A stretch of DNA of 64,000 bases from Caulobacter sp. 17J80-11 (GCF_014349105.1 NZ_JACSJI010000004.1:186001-250000); one strand, 5' to 3'; counted from the stretch's first letter, positions 34,542 to 42,931 are shown. Numbers and translations are program-made. Notes: generated by a model not told the origin, from the sequence alone.

Positions 34542-36539
34542 TCAGGTCGCCGCCGCGAACGCCTTGCTGATGGTCTGCACGTAGCCGGCCATCAGGATCT
34601 GCTCGTGGCGGTCGTCCCAGTCGGCGTGGCCGGCGTTGTCGACCTCGATCACCTCGGCCTTGCGGCCCAGGGCCTCCAGCGCCTTGGCCATGATGCGGGT
34701 CTGCTCGACCGGCACCACCGGGTCCTGCTTTCCGTGCACCAGCATGACCGGCATGGTCAGGGCGGCGGCGCGGCGGGCGGGGGAGGCGGCCTCCAGCGCC
34801 GCCTTGTCGGCCTTGGGGTCGCCGATGCGCTTGACCCAGTAGCTGTAGACGTCGCGGTCGGGGCTGTCGTCCTCGCGCTTCTCGTAGGCCAGCATCTCGG
34901 GCAGGTCGCTGACCCCGCAGATCGAGATCACCGCCTTGTACAGGTCGGGCCGGCGCACCGCCCCCATCAGGGCCGCGTAGCCGCCGTAGCTGGAGCCCAT
35001 GATCGCCACCCGTTTGGCGTCGAGGCCGCGTTCCTTCAGGGCGTAGGCGACGCAGTCCTCGACGTCGGCCTGCATGCGCTCGCCCCAGCGCTTCCAGCCG
35101 GCCTCGGCGAAGGCCCGGCCGTAGCCGCCGGAGCCCCGGAAGTTCGGCTGCAGCACCCACCAGCCCTGGGCCGCGAACACCTGCACCTGGCGGTCCCAGT
35201 CGAAGTAGTCGCGCAGCTCCGGCCCGCCGTGCGGCAGCACCACCAGCGGCCCCGGCGCGCCCCCGGGCGGGGCGGTCAGGTAGGCGTCGACCAGGCCGCC
35301 GTCGCGGGTGGGCACGCGCAACACCTCGCCGCGGCCCAGCCGCTCCAGCGCCAGGTTCGGACGGGCCGCGCCGACATTGTGCACCGACTTGGCCTTGCGG
35401 TCGTAGAGGAAGTAGGCCCCCGGCTCGCGCGGGCCGGAGACGTGCGCCAGGAAGCGGCGCTGGTCGCGGTCGACGTCGAACAGGGTGACGTTGCACTCGC
35501 CGCCCAGGAAGTCGTTGATGGCCTTGAAGTGCGCGGCGAAGCTCTTGTCGGCGAAGTCGTAGTCGATCCGGTCGGCGGCGAAGGCGGCGCCGATATAGCG
35601 GTCGCGCTCGTCGAACAGGGCGTGCAGCACGTCGCGGCCCGGGCGCTGGGACAGCGGCGGCCCGAAGCTCAGGCTGGCCAGGTCCAGCTCGCGCGCCGAG
35701 ACCACGTCCTCGCCCTCCTGGCGGGCGGCCACCAGCACCACGCCGGTGCGCGCGGTGGGGCCGAGGTAGGCGAATTCCGGCAGGTCGCGCGGGTTGCTCT
35801 TGCGCAGCAGCCGCCACTCGCTCTCGCCCGGCGCGCGGGCGTAGATCCACTGCCAGGTGCCGCGCCGGTTGGCGTCGACGCGCAGGATCGGCGCCCCGCC
35901 GGCCACCTGCCAGCCCACCGTGCCGATCTTGCCGGCCTCGAACAGGGTCTCGGCGCCGGTCAGCAGGTCGACCTTGAACAGGCTGGGCAGGCGCCACTTC
36001 ATGTCCATGGCCGGCATCAGGATCTGGTGCGGCTCGTCGGGCAGCAGGTCGACGACCTCGGCCAGGTCCAGGTTGAACTCGCGCACCCGCGGGTTCTGGA
36101 ACATCGGCACCGGCGCCGACCCGTCCAGCCCCAGCGAGTACAGCCGCCGCCGCCGGCCGGCGGTCCAGTAGATCAGCCCCGAACGCTCGCTCTCGGCGTA
36201 GTCCGTGCCGTGGTCGACGCGCACCAGCAGCCGGTCGTCGCGCGCCCACTCGATCCAGTCGATGTCGCCCAGGTCGCCGGTGTTCAGCGGCTTGACCGGG
36301 CCGTCCGGCTGCTCGGCGTCCTTCAGGGCGACCACCTTGCGCCGCTTGCCGCCGACCACCGCGTCGAACAGCAGGGCCAGCTTGCGCCCGTCCGGCGACA
36401 GGGCCGCGTCCAGGGTGAAGGCCGGCGCGAAGAAGTCGGCCAGGGCGTGCGGCTTGACCCCTTCGGCCCGCGCGCCCGCGCCCAGCCCGGCCAAGGGCGC
36501 GGCCGCCGCCGCCGCCAGCAGCCCACGACGCGTGAACAT
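34542..36539 (-). CDS. S9 family prolyl-oligopeptidase-like peptidase
   Basis: ATG 36539 (MFTRRGLLAAAAAAPLAG) gives 665 aa. The N-terminus looks like a Tat-type signal (TRRGLLAA). A beta-propeller-like N-terminal region (residues ~40-420) precedes an alpha/beta hydrolase domain. The nucleophile is S517 in GSSYGG. The aspartate lies in HGKQDPVVP and the histidine in NAGHADW. It is a predicted periplasmic dipeptidyl- or acylaminoacyl-peptidase. It overlaps no neighbour and is convergent with the REP4 element. Confidence 0.85.
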   Translation of the reverse strand: MFTRRGLLAAAAAAPLAGLGAGARAEGVKPHALADFFAPAFTLDAALSPDGRKLALLFDAVVGGKRRKVVALKDAEQPDGPVKPLNTGDLGDIDWIEWARDDRLLVRVDHGTDYAESERSGLIYWTAGRRRRLYSLGLDGSAPVPMFQNPRVREFNLDLAEVVDLLPDEPHQILMPAMDMKWRLPSLFKVDLLTGAETLFEAGKIGTVGWQVAGGAPILRVDANRRGTWQWIYARAPGESEWRLLRKSNPRDLPEFAYLGPTARTGVVLVAARQEGEDVVSARELDLASLSFGPPLSQRPGRDVLHALFDERDRYIGAAFAADRIDYDFADKSFAAHFKAINDFLGGECNVTLFDVDRDQRRFLAHVSGPREPGAYFLYDRKAKSVHNVGAARPNLALERLGRGEVLRVPTRDGGLVDAYLTAPPGGAPGPLVVLPHGGPELRDYFDWDRQVQVFAAQGWWVLQPNFRGSGGYGRAFAEAGWKRWGERMQADVEDCVAYALKERGLDAKRVAIMGSSYGGYAALMGAVRRPDLYKAVISICGVSDLPEMLAYEKREDDSPDRDVYSYWVKRIGDPKADKAALEAASPARRAAALTMPVMLVHGKQDPVVPVEQTRIMAKALEALGRKAEVIEVDNAGHADWDDRHEQILMAGYVQTISKAFAAAT

Positions 36540-36772
36540 GACTTGAAATCCCCGTAGTCCCCGAACGCCAGTGTGCGGAACCGGCGTGCGCGCCGTCAAC
36601 GTCGGGTTGAGGGTTGTCCACCGGGGAGTCGTCCCGCGCCGCAGACCGAACCCGTGTGCGGCGAAGGCCGGGAGCCGGTTCGACCGCCTGCGCGTCCGGA
36701 ATCTTTCGGGGTAGGGCTCGAACCGCGATCGAGCGCACCCGGTTGTTCGCGCAGGACTTGCAGGTGCGCGGC

Positions 36773-37849
36773 ATGGACGAAGGCCAGTCGTTCGATCGCC
36801 TCGCCACTGAACTGGAAAGGTTCTGGGGCGGGCCGGCGGCCCACGCGGTTCTGGAAACCGTGATGGATTTCGTGCCGGGCGTGGTGGTCATCGTCAGCGC
36901 CCCGGCCGGGCGCGTGCTCTATGTCAGCGAATTCGCCGGGCGGCTGATGGGCTGGCCGCGCCAGGAGCTGGAGAACCTCAGCTACGAGCAGTTCGCCGAG
37001 CTGATGCCGAACTTCTCCCTGGACGGGCGGCCCTACACCCTGGACGAACGGCCGGTCGGTCGCTCGCTGAAGGGCGAGACGCTGGAGGACTTCGAGAGCT
37101 ACTTCCTGGATTCCGCCGGCGGGCGCGTGCTCCTGCGCTGCAACACCTCGCCGATCCGCAACCCGGCCGGCGAGGTGATCGGGGCGATCAGCGTCTGCAG
37201 CGACATCAGCCGCCAGAAGGCGCGCGAGGCCGACCTGGCGCAGACGGCCGAGTACAACAGGGCGCTGCACGACGAGCTGGCCCACCGGGTGAAGAACCAC
37301 CTGCAGGTGATCAGCGGCCTGATCGCGGTGGAGGCGCGCGGCGCGCCGGCCGCGACCGCCGACTTCGCCCGCAAGATCATGGGGGTGATGCAGAGCCTGG
37401 CGGCCATCTACCAGAGCGTGGTCGCCGCCGGCGGCGTCGGCGAGGCCGAGGTCGACGCGGTCGCCCTGATCGACGCGGTCTGCCGGGTCTACCGCACCGA
37501 CGACCTGGTGATCGAGGTGAGCGCGCCGCCGGGGCTGAAGCTGCCCGCGGAGCGCGCGACCACCATCGGGGCGGTGGTCAACGAGGCGGTCTGCAACAGC
37601 TACAAGTACGCCTATCCCGACGGCCGCGGCGTGGTCGAGGTGACGGTCGCGCCCTCGGGCTCGGGCGAGCTGGAGCTCAAGGTGCTGGACCGCGGGGTCG
37701 GGCGCGCGGCGACGGCCCACGCCGACGACGGCCGCGCGCACGGGACCAAGCTGATGGACGTGCTGGCCCGCCAGCTGGGCGGCCGCATCGACATCGCCGA
37801 TCGAGAGGGCGGCGGCACGGCGGTGACCCTGACCCTGCCGCAGGGGTGA
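36773..37849 (+). CDS. PAS/HisKA_2-type sensor histidine kinase
   Basis: ATG 36773 (MDEGQSFDRLATELERF) gives 358 aa; the upstream frame is probably non-coding. A PAS domain (about residues 35-145, VVIVSAPAGRVLYVSEFAGRL) precedes the dimerisation/phosphoacceptor region with His171 (LAHRVKNHLQVISGLIAV), typical of HisKA_2/HWE-like kinases. The ATPase domain includes EAVCNSYKYAYP and the G-box GTKLMDVL. The protein is soluble. It may act with the receiver at 33525, but no direct evidence of pairing is visible. Confidence 0.85.
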   Translation: MDEGQSFDRLATELERFWGGPAAHAVLETVMDFVPGVVVIVSAPAGRVLYVSEFAGRLMGWPRQELENLSYEQFAELMPNFSLDGRPYTLDERPVGRSLKGETLEDFESYFLDSAGGRVLLRCNTSPIRNPAGEVIGAISVCSDISRQKAREADLAQTAEYNRALHDELAHRVKNHLQVISGLIAVEARGAPAATADFARKIMGVMQSLAAIYQSVVAAGGVGEAEVDAVALIDAVCRVYRTDDLVIEVSAPPGLKLPAERATTIGAVVNEAVCNSYKYAYPDGRGVVEVTVAPSGSGELELKVLDRGVGRAATAHADDGRAHGTKLMDVLARQLGGRIDIADREGGGTAVTLTLPQG

Positions 37850-37861
37850 GGGCGTCAGATC

Positions 37862-37909
37862 CTCCCCCCTTGGGGGAGGGGCACCGCGAAGCGGTGGAGG
37901 GGGCTCCAG
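37862..37909 (+). repeat. REP7 hairpin
   Basis: CCTCCCCCCTTGGGGGAGG followed by ACCGCGAAGCGGTGGAGGGGG. A longer copy is present at 49650-49791. Confidence 0.6.
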
Positions 37910-37944
37910 AGGAGCGCGCGCCTTCCGCTCATCCGCCGCCGTTT

Positions 37945-37983
37945 GCGGGCTTCACCTGGACCCCGACGTTCGTCGGGGAGGCG
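37945..37983 (+). repeat. REP3 half element
   Basis: GGGCTTCACCTGGACC and CCGACGTTCGTCGGGGAGGCGG. Confidence 0.6.
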
Positions 37984-37993
37984 GATTAAAAGT

Positions 37994-38150
37994 CCCTTCT
38001 CCCAGAGGGAGAAGGAGGGGCCCGCCGGCCGCAAGGCCGGTGGGAGGAACGGACGGCGGACGCCCTCGGCGCCTGGTTCTGCCCCCTCCCGTTTCCCTCA
38101 CCCTCCCAGCCTTCGGCTGGGCCCCTCCCTCTCCCGACCGGGAGAGGGGG
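37994..38150. mobile_element. Gene-less REP4 element, 157 bp
   Basis: The ends (CCTTCTCCCAGAGGGAGAAGG at left; CCCTCTCCCGACCGGGAGAGGG at right) match the DUF559 element's ends. No gene lies inside. Confidence 0.6.
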
Positions 38151-38151
38151 A

Positions 38152-39477
38152 TCACACTCCGAACGGGTACGTGTCCGGCACCGGCCCGCGCGGCGCGTGC
38201 TCGTAGCTGAGCGGGGTCACCGCCTCGGTCTCGTCGAACCAGACGAAGGCGTCGAACTGGCGGGGCAGGTCGGCCAGGGCGTAGTGGCTCGCAAGCTCGG
38301 TCTGGGGGCGGTAGATCACGCCGATGAAGCGCTCCAGGCGGAGCTCCACCGCCTCGTCGCGCAGGTCGGCCGCGCCGTCGACGAAGTTCAGCATGAAGCG
38401 TTCGCCCGGGCCGCGCGCGCCGGCGTCGTGGCAGGCGCGCTCCCAGCTGTCGGGGCGGGAGGGCACGACCGTCTTCACCCGCATGTCGCCGTCCCAGTTG
38501 TCGGCGGCGGCGACCGTGCCGGAGTTGGTGCCGAAGCCGATCAGGGCGGCCTGGGCGCCGAAGCGCTCGCGGCACAGCTGGCCGATGTTCAGCTCGTCGC
38601 GCATCACGCCCATGTCGGTCCGGCGCGCGTCGCCGATGTGGCTGTTGTGGGCCCAGACCACCGCCTTGGCCTCGGGCCCCCGCGCCTCCAGCAGATGGAC
38701 GAGGGTCTCGAACATGTGCGTGTCGCGCAGGTTCCAGCTGTCGGCGCCGCCGTAATACATGACGCGGTAGTAGCGCTCGGCCGCGGCCACCAGGCGGGCG
38801 GCCTGGGCGGCGTCGAGGAAGGCGTCGCCGTCGTCCAGACGGGCGTAGTCCAGCCGCCGGCTCAGCAGCTCGCGGCACTGCTCGACCACCGCGGCCTCGC
38901 ACTTCTCGTAGAGCTCGCTGACCACGGCGGCGCCGTAGTCGGCCGGCTGGCGGCTCCACGGCGCGATGCAGCCGTAGCGCTCGCGCGCCTCCGCGGCGGC
39001 CTGCGGGTCGACGTCCTCCAGATAGTCCAGCACCAGGGCGATGGAGCCGTGCAGGTTGTACAGGTCCAGGCCGTAGAAGCCGCATCGCGCGGCCGGCGCG
39101 CGCGCGGCGTTCCAGGCCCGCAGGGTCTCGACGAAGGCGGCGACGTCGGTGTTGCGCCACATCCAGGTCGGGAAGCGCTCGAACGGCCGCTGGTCGGGGC
39201 CGGGGCCCTCGCGATGGCGGACATAGCGGTCGACCGCGGCGGCGTCGGGCCAGTCGGCCTCGACCGCCACGATGTTGAAGCCGTGCTGTTCGACCAGGCG
39301 CCGGGTGATGGCCGCGCGGGCGCGGTAGAACTCCGAGGTGCCGTGGCTGGCCTCGCCCAGCAGCACCACCTTGCGGTCGCCGAAGGCGTCGAAGGCGCGG
39401 GCGAAGCCGGGATCGTCGGGATCGGGCAGGGGCCGGGCCGCCTCGGCGACCAGGGCGGAAAGGTCAGAGCGGGCCAT
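38152..39477 (-). CDS. Erythromycin-esterase family protein, 441 aa
   Basis: ATG 39477 (MARSDLSALVAEAARPL) is preceded only 9 bases away by the -10 of a perfect EcfG promoter. The protein matches the erythromycin esterase/EreA-like superfamily: KVVLLGEASHGTSEFY with a catalytic-type glutamate and histidine, AVEADWPDAAAVDRYVR, the central VWAHNSHIGDARRT, and NIGQLCRERFG. In alphaproteobacteria these are often stress proteins rather than resistance enzymes. No signal peptide is present. The proposed start gives a leaderless or nearly leaderless transcript. Confidence 0.8.
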   Translation of the reverse strand: MARSDLSALVAEAARPLPDPDDPGFARAFDAFGDRKVVLLGEASHGTSEFYRARAAITRRLVEQHGFNIVAVEADWPDAAAVDRYVRHREGPGPDQRPFERFPTWMWRNTDVAAFVETLRAWNAARAPAARCGFYGLDLYNLHGSIALVLDYLEDVDPQAAAEARERYGCIAPWSRQPADYGAAVVSELYEKCEAAVVEQCRELLSRRLDYARLDDGDAFLDAAQAARLVAAAERYYRVMYYGGADSWNLRDTHMFETLVHLLEARGPEAKAVVWAHNSHIGDARRTDMGVMRDELNIGQLCRERFGAQAALIGFGTNSGTVAAADNWDGDMRVKTVVPSRPDSWERACHDAGARGPGERFMLNFVDGAADLRDEAVELRLERFIGVIYRPQTELASHYALADLPRQFDAFVWFDETEAVTPLSYEHAPRGPVPDTYPFGV

Positions 39478-39485
39478 TCCCCGGC

Positions 39486-39510
39486 AACGGGGGGACGGGG
39501 CGGGGGTTCC
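39486..39510 (-). promoter_or_regulatory. EcfG-type promoter GGAAC-N16-CGTT
   Basis: On the minus strand GGAAC (39510-39506) and CGTT (39489-39486) are separated by 16 bases. The expected start of transcription is only a few bases from the esterase ATG at 39477, suggesting a leaderless message. Confidence 0.7.
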
Positions 39511-39517
39511 GCGGCTT

Positions 39518-39545
39518 CTCCTCACCCGCTTCGCAGGGGAGGAGA
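39518..39545 (+). repeat. REP9 hairpin
   Basis: CTCCTCACCCGCTTCGCAGG, continuing to GGAGGAG. Same family as 30081 and 40290. Confidence 0.55.
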
Positions 39546-39857
39546 GTAAGCCCCGCCCCTCCGCCGCGACGCACGACGGCGGAGGGGCGGTCGCTTCGCG
39601 GACCGGGCGGCCGGGCAGGGTCCGTCCGGCGGGCCGCGAAGCGATCACTCGAAGCAGGCCTGCCCCCGGGGGAACAAGGGGGGCGGCCCGCGGCGGGTTG
39701 TGGCCGTATCCCCGGCCGGCGTCCGCCCGCTTGCGCCCAAGCCGGACGACGGCGGGGCGAAGGCGGCCCGCGCCCTTTGCGCCCCCGCTGAAACCCCGGC
39801 GCCCGTCCGCAGTTGGCCGGCCGCGGGCTGCAAGACCCGCGCGTGGGAGTGAGAGCG

Positions 39858-40286
39858 ATGATGGTTCGCGAGGTCATGACCAAGGGGGCCGAGGTGATCG
39901 GCCCGGAGGCCAGCGCCCTGGAGGCGGCGCGGCGCATGCGCGACTACGACCTGGGCAGCCTGCCCGTGGGCGAGGGCGACCGGCTGATCGGCATGATCAC
40001 CGACCGCGACATCGCCGTGCGCGTCGCCGCCGCCGACAAGCGCCCCGGCGAGTGCTCGGTGCGCGAGGCGATGAGCGAGCACGTCTACTACGTGTTCGAC
40101 GACGCCGACTGCGAGGACGCGGCCGAGGAGATGGCCCGCCACCAGGTCCGCCGCCTGGCCGTGCTGAACCGCGACAAGCGGCTGGTCGGCGTGCTCTCGA
40201 TCGGCGACCTCGGCCTGCAGGCCGCCGCCGCCGCCGGACGCGCGCTCAAGGGCGTGGCGCGGCATACGGACCAGGCGAGGCAGTAA
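39858..40286 (+). CDS. CBS-domain protein, 142 aa
   Basis: ATG 39858 (MMVREVMTKGAEVI) with GGGAGTGAGAG upstream. Two tandem CBS motifs span residues ~1-60 and ~68-125 (DRLIGMITDRDIAVR, KRLVGVLSIGDLGLQ). CBS pairs bind adenosyl ligands and act as regulatory modules. A possible role as a stress-regulated sensor is suggested by its position beside the EcfG-controlled esterase, but no EcfG site was found upstream of this gene. Confidence 0.85.
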   Translation: MMVREVMTKGAEVIGPEASALEAARRMRDYDLGSLPVGEGDRLIGMITDRDIAVRVAAADKRPGECSVREAMSEHVYYVFDDADCEDAAEEMARHQVRRLAVLNRDKRLVGVLSIGDLGLQAAAAAGRALKGVARHTDQARQ

Positions 40287-40289
40287 AAT

Positions 40290-40317
40290 CTCCGCCCCCG
40301 CTTCGCAGGGGCGGAGA
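40290..40317 (+). repeat. REP9 hairpin
   Basis: CTCCGCCCC-CGCTTCGCA-GGGGCGGAG directly after the CBS gene. It may terminate transcription, but no T tract follows. Confidence 0.55.
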
Positions 40318-40358
40318 GCTACATCCTTCGTTCACCGACGCGGCCGCACCCTCAGGCC

Positions 40359-40790
40359 ATGATCGGGCGCGTGTTGAGTTTTCAGGGGCGCAGCGGCCGC
40401 CGGGCCTTCCTGGCGGTGTGGGCGGTGGCGACCGCCCTGCTGATCCCGGTCGGGGGCGGCGCGGTGCGGGTGATGCAGGCCGCCCGCCAGTGGGGCGCGG
40501 CCGACACCCAGCTGACCATGCTGGCCGCGGCCCTGATCCTGCTGGGCCTGATGGGCTACCTGTTCCCCCTGCTGGCCGCCAGCGTGCGCCGCGCCCGCGA
40601 CCTGGGCGCCTCGGCCGCGGTCGCGGGCCTGGTGGTCGGCGTCGAGCTGGCGGGCCTGGCCGCCCGCGCCTGGGCGGTGGGCGACGTGTTCTGGCTGTTC
40701 AGCCTGTTCGACGCGGCGGTGTTCCTGACCCTGGCCCTGTGGCCCGGCCTGCCGGAGGGCGACGCCGAGCCGGCGTGGGCGTTGGCGTGA
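40359..40790 (+). CDS. DUF805 family membrane protein, 143 aa
   Basis: The frame opens MIGRVLSFQGRSGRRAFLAV, the usual N-terminus of DUF805 proteins (short, basic, followed by a membrane bundle). Hydrophobic spans lie at about residues 17-37, 52-75, 84-104 and 112-131, with the family-typical RRARDLGASA loop. The function is unknown. It lies 72 bases after the CBS gene on the same strand. Confidence 0.75.
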   Translation: MIGRVLSFQGRSGRRAFLAVWAVATALLIPVGGGAVRVMQAARQWGAADTQLTMLAAALILLGLMGYLFPLLAASVRRARDLGASAAVAGLVVGVELAGLAARAWAVGDVFWLFSLFDAAVFLTLALWPGLPEGDAEPAWALA

Positions 40791-40816
40791 GGCGCGGGGC
40801 GAACGCCCCCACATAG

Positions 40817-40938
40817 CGTCACCCTCGGGCTTGTCCCGAGGGCCCAGGGTTCCGCTCGCACGAACCGTCGGTGATCAGGCGCACGAAACGCGCCTGCGAA
40901 CGGACCTGGCGTGGTGCGGCGCAAGCCCGAGGGTGACG
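40817..40938 (+). mobile_element. REP2 element copy (122 bp, truncated right arm)
   Basis: Shares the CGTCACCCTCGGGCTTGTCC left arm and interior with other copies but lost part of the right arm. Confidence 0.75.
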
Positions 40939-40979
40939 ATGAAGGAGGGGCGCTGCAAAAAAGTGAGCGATCCGCGAAA

Positions 40980-40997
40980 TGTCAGGTTGACCTGACA
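40980..40997. promoter_or_regulatory. Perfect palindromic operator TGTCAGGTTGACCTGACA
   Basis: An 18-base perfect palindrome, with a further half site TGTCAGGT at 41007-41014. It lies 47 bases before the membrane protein that is followed by an XRE regulator, and is therefore a probable autoregulatory operator. Confidence 0.7.
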
Positions 40998-41044
40998 CGG
41001 CGTGCATGTCAGGTTCTCCTTACAAGACGTCAGGAGGACTTGTC

Positions 41045-41440
41045 ATGTGGAAAAGCGACGCTCCCGCCTCGCAGAACTATCTCGTCGGCACCTTCGCGTG
41101 CCTGGGCCTCTACATGGCCGCCCTGTTCGGCGTGCGCGCCGGGGTGCAGGCCGGGGCGCTGTCGGGCCCGATGCTCTACGCCGCGGCCGCCGCGCCGGGG
41201 CTGGCGGTCGCCGCCCAGCTGCTGGTCACCCTTCGTTTCATGGCCGCCTCGGACGAGTTCGTCCGCGCGGTGACGGCCAAGCGCTTCATCGTCGCCGCCA
41301 CCCTGACCTTCGCGGGCTTCACCGTGTGGGGCTTCCTGGAGGACTTCGCCGGCTTGCAGCACGTGCCCGGCTGGTACGTCTACCCGGCCTTCTGGGTGCT
41401 GATGGGCGTGCTCAACCCCTTCATCCGGAGCTCGCACTGA
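41045..41440 (+). CDS. Membrane protein paired with an XRE regulator, 131 aa
   Basis: ATG 41045 (MWKSDAPASQNYLVG) has AGGAGG at 41033-41038. Four hydrophobic segments lie at about residues 12-33, 42-63, 79-100 and 105-125. Its stop (TGA 41438-41440) overlaps the XRE start by one base. Such pairs of small membrane protein and XRE regulator are common, with unknown function. The palindromic operator upstream probably controls both. Confidence 0.7.
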   Translation: MWKSDAPASQNYLVGTFACLGLYMAALFGVRAGVQAGALSGPMLYAAAAAPGLAVAAQLLVTLRFMAASDEFVRAVTAKRFIVAATLTFAGFTVWGFLEDFAGLQHVPGWYVYPAFWVLMGVLNPFIRSSH

Positions 41441-41640
41441 TGAAGAACCGTCTTCGTGTCCTGCGGGCCGAGCGCGGCTGGACGCAGGAGGAGCTGGGCA
41501 AGCGGCTGGGCGTGTCCCGCCAGGCGGTCAACGCGCTGGAGACCGAGAAGCACGATCCCTCGCTCGACCTGGCCTACCGCATCGCCGCGGCGTTCGAACT
41601 CAAGGTCGAGGAGGTGTTCGAGAACCCGCACGCGGCTTAA
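41440..41640 (+). CDS. Small XRE-family regulator (YozG-like), 66 aa
   Basis: MKNRLRVLRAERGWTQEELG starts directly on the previous stop codon. The helix-turn-helix covers residues ~8-45 (WTQEELGKRLGVSRQAVNALE), and the protein ends shortly after it, as in YozG-type regulators. It probably binds the palindrome at 40980-40997. Coupling to the membrane gene is fixed by the one-base overlap. Confidence 0.85.
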   Translation: MKNRLRVLRAERGWTQEELGKRLGVSRQAVNALETEKHDPSLDLAYRIAAAFELKVEEVFENPHAA

Positions 41641-41647
41641 GCGAAAT

Positions 41648-41744
41648 CCTCGGCCTTCGACGAGCTCAGGATGAGGATTTCTACTCATCCCGCCCGCCAG
41701 TAGCCCTCCAGTAGCCCTCATCCTGAGCTTGTCGAAGGACGAGG
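41648..41744 (+). repeat. REP6 inverted pair
   Basis: CTTCGACGAGCTCAGGATGA and TCATCCTGAGCTTGTCGAAG occur as inverted arms about 70 bases apart. Common short repeat type. Confidence 0.65.
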
Positions 41745-41815
41745 GCGGACCCTGGACCTGAACCGAGTTCCCACCCGCCCTCAGGGGCCTGCGTACCAGT
41801 CCTGAACGCGTACCG

Positions 41816-41847
41816 CTCTGGGTCCCCGCTTTCGCGGGGATGAGCGG
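41816..41847 (+). repeat. REP5 half element
   Basis: CTGGGTCCCCGCTTTCGCGG with GGATGAGCGG, directly before the hydrolase gene leader. Confidence 0.6.
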
Positions 41848-41874
41848 AAAATCAGAACCCCAAGGAGACTTCCC

Positions 41875-42792
41875 ATGCTTACGTCGCGCGTCCTTCGCGC
41901 GGGCGCGGCCCTGTGCGCGCTCGCCGTCTTCACCGCCGCCGCTCCGGCCTTCGCCGCCCCGGCCGCCCCGGCCGCCCCGGCCGCGGCCGTCCAGTCCCAG
42001 CGCATCAGCGTCGAGGTGGTCGGCTCCGGCCCCGACGTCGTGCTGATCCCGGGCCTGGCCACCTCGCGCGAGGTGTGGCGCCCGCTGGCCGCCGAGCTCG
42101 CCAAGACCCACCGCCTGCACCTGGTGCAGATCTCGGGCTTCGCCGGCCAGCCGGCCCCGGCCGGGTCGGAGCCGGCCGTGGTCGCCCCGGCCGCCGAAGA
42201 GATCGCCGCCTACATCCGTTCGGCCGGGCTGAAGCAGCCGGCGGTGATCGGCCACTCGCTGGGCGGCGCGGCCGGGCTGATGCTGGCCGAGCGCCATCCG
42301 GAGCTGGTCGGCCGGCTGATGGTGGTCGACGCCTTGCCCTTCTACAGCGCCATGTTCGGCCCCGGCGCGACGGTCGAAGGCGCCAAGCCGTTCGCCGACC
42401 AGGCCTACGCCCAGGTCGTGGGCACCGACGCCGCCAGCTTCGCCGCCGGCCAGCAACGCACCGCCGCCGGCCTGGTCAAGGATCCGGCCACCCGCGCCAA
42501 GGTGGTCGAGTGGTCGGTGGCCTCCGACCGCGTGACCCTGGCCAGCGCCGTGCGCGAGATCATGACCACCGACCTGCGCCCGGACCTGGGCGAGGTCCGC
42601 GCGCCGGTCACCGTGCTCTACGCCTGGGACGAGGCCTCGGGCCTGCCGGTCGCGGCGGTCGACGGCCTGTTCAAGGGCGAATGGGCCGGCGTGAAGGGCG
42701 TGCAGATGGTGCGGGTCGACGGCTCGCTGCACTTCATCATGGCCGACCAGCCGGCGAAGTTCGCCGCCGAGGTGGAGCGGTTCCTGAAGTGA
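41875..42792 (+). CDS. Secreted alpha/beta hydrolase, 305 aa
   Basis: MLTSRVLRAGAALCALAVFT is a signal peptide, followed by a short alanine-proline repeat (APAAPAAPAAA). The hydrolase core starts at about residue 50: VVLIPGLATSREVW, nucleophile motif VIGHSLGGAAGL, then LMVVDALPFY. The late aspartate lies in VLYAWDE and a histidine in SLHFIMAD. The substrate is unknown. It is a monocistronic plus-strand gene. Confidence 0.8.
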   Translation: MLTSRVLRAGAALCALAVFTAAAPAFAAPAAPAAPAAAVQSQRISVEVVGSGPDVVLIPGLATSREVWRPLAAELAKTHRLHLVQISGFAGQPAPAGSEPAVVAPAAEEIAAYIRSAGLKQPAVIGHSLGGAAGLMLAERHPELVGRLMVVDALPFYSAMFGPGATVEGAKPFADQAYAQVVGTDAASFAAGQQRTAAGLVKDPATRAKVVEWSVASDRVTLASAVREIMTTDLRPDLGEVRAPVTVLYAWDEASGLPVAAVDGLFKGEWAGVKGVQMVRVDGSLHFIMADQPAKFAAEVERFLK

Positions 42793-42868
42793 GGCGAGGG
42801 GGGGGGCGGGGGTGTGGAGCTGCGCTCCACCCCCGACCAGCCCAGCTTCGCGAGGGTCGCTCAAGTTT

Positions 42869-42899
42869 CGTCACCCTCCGGACAAGCCCGAGGGTGACG
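42869..42899 (+). repeat. REP2 short core (31 bp)
   Basis: CGTCACCCTC / GCCCGAGGGTGACG arms without the interior. Confidence 0.7.
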
Positions 42900-42931
42900 A
42901 CTTTGGAGGGGCGCCGTGAGCTAGGCGGAGC

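Larger units (their letters stand above)
37850..38151. other. Intergenic 302 bp made of three repeat types
   Basis: It holds a REP7 block (37862-37909), a half REP3 (37945-37983) and a gene-less REP4 (37994-38150). Nothing else is visible. Confidence 0.65.
39478..39857. other. Intergenic 380 bp with stress promoter and REP9
   Basis: It holds the EcfG promoter of the esterase (39486-39510), a REP9 hairpin (39518-39545) and an unannotated region up to the CBS gene, including a GGGGGAACAAGGGG stretch that lacks a matching CGTT. No gene was seen. Confidence 0.55.
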
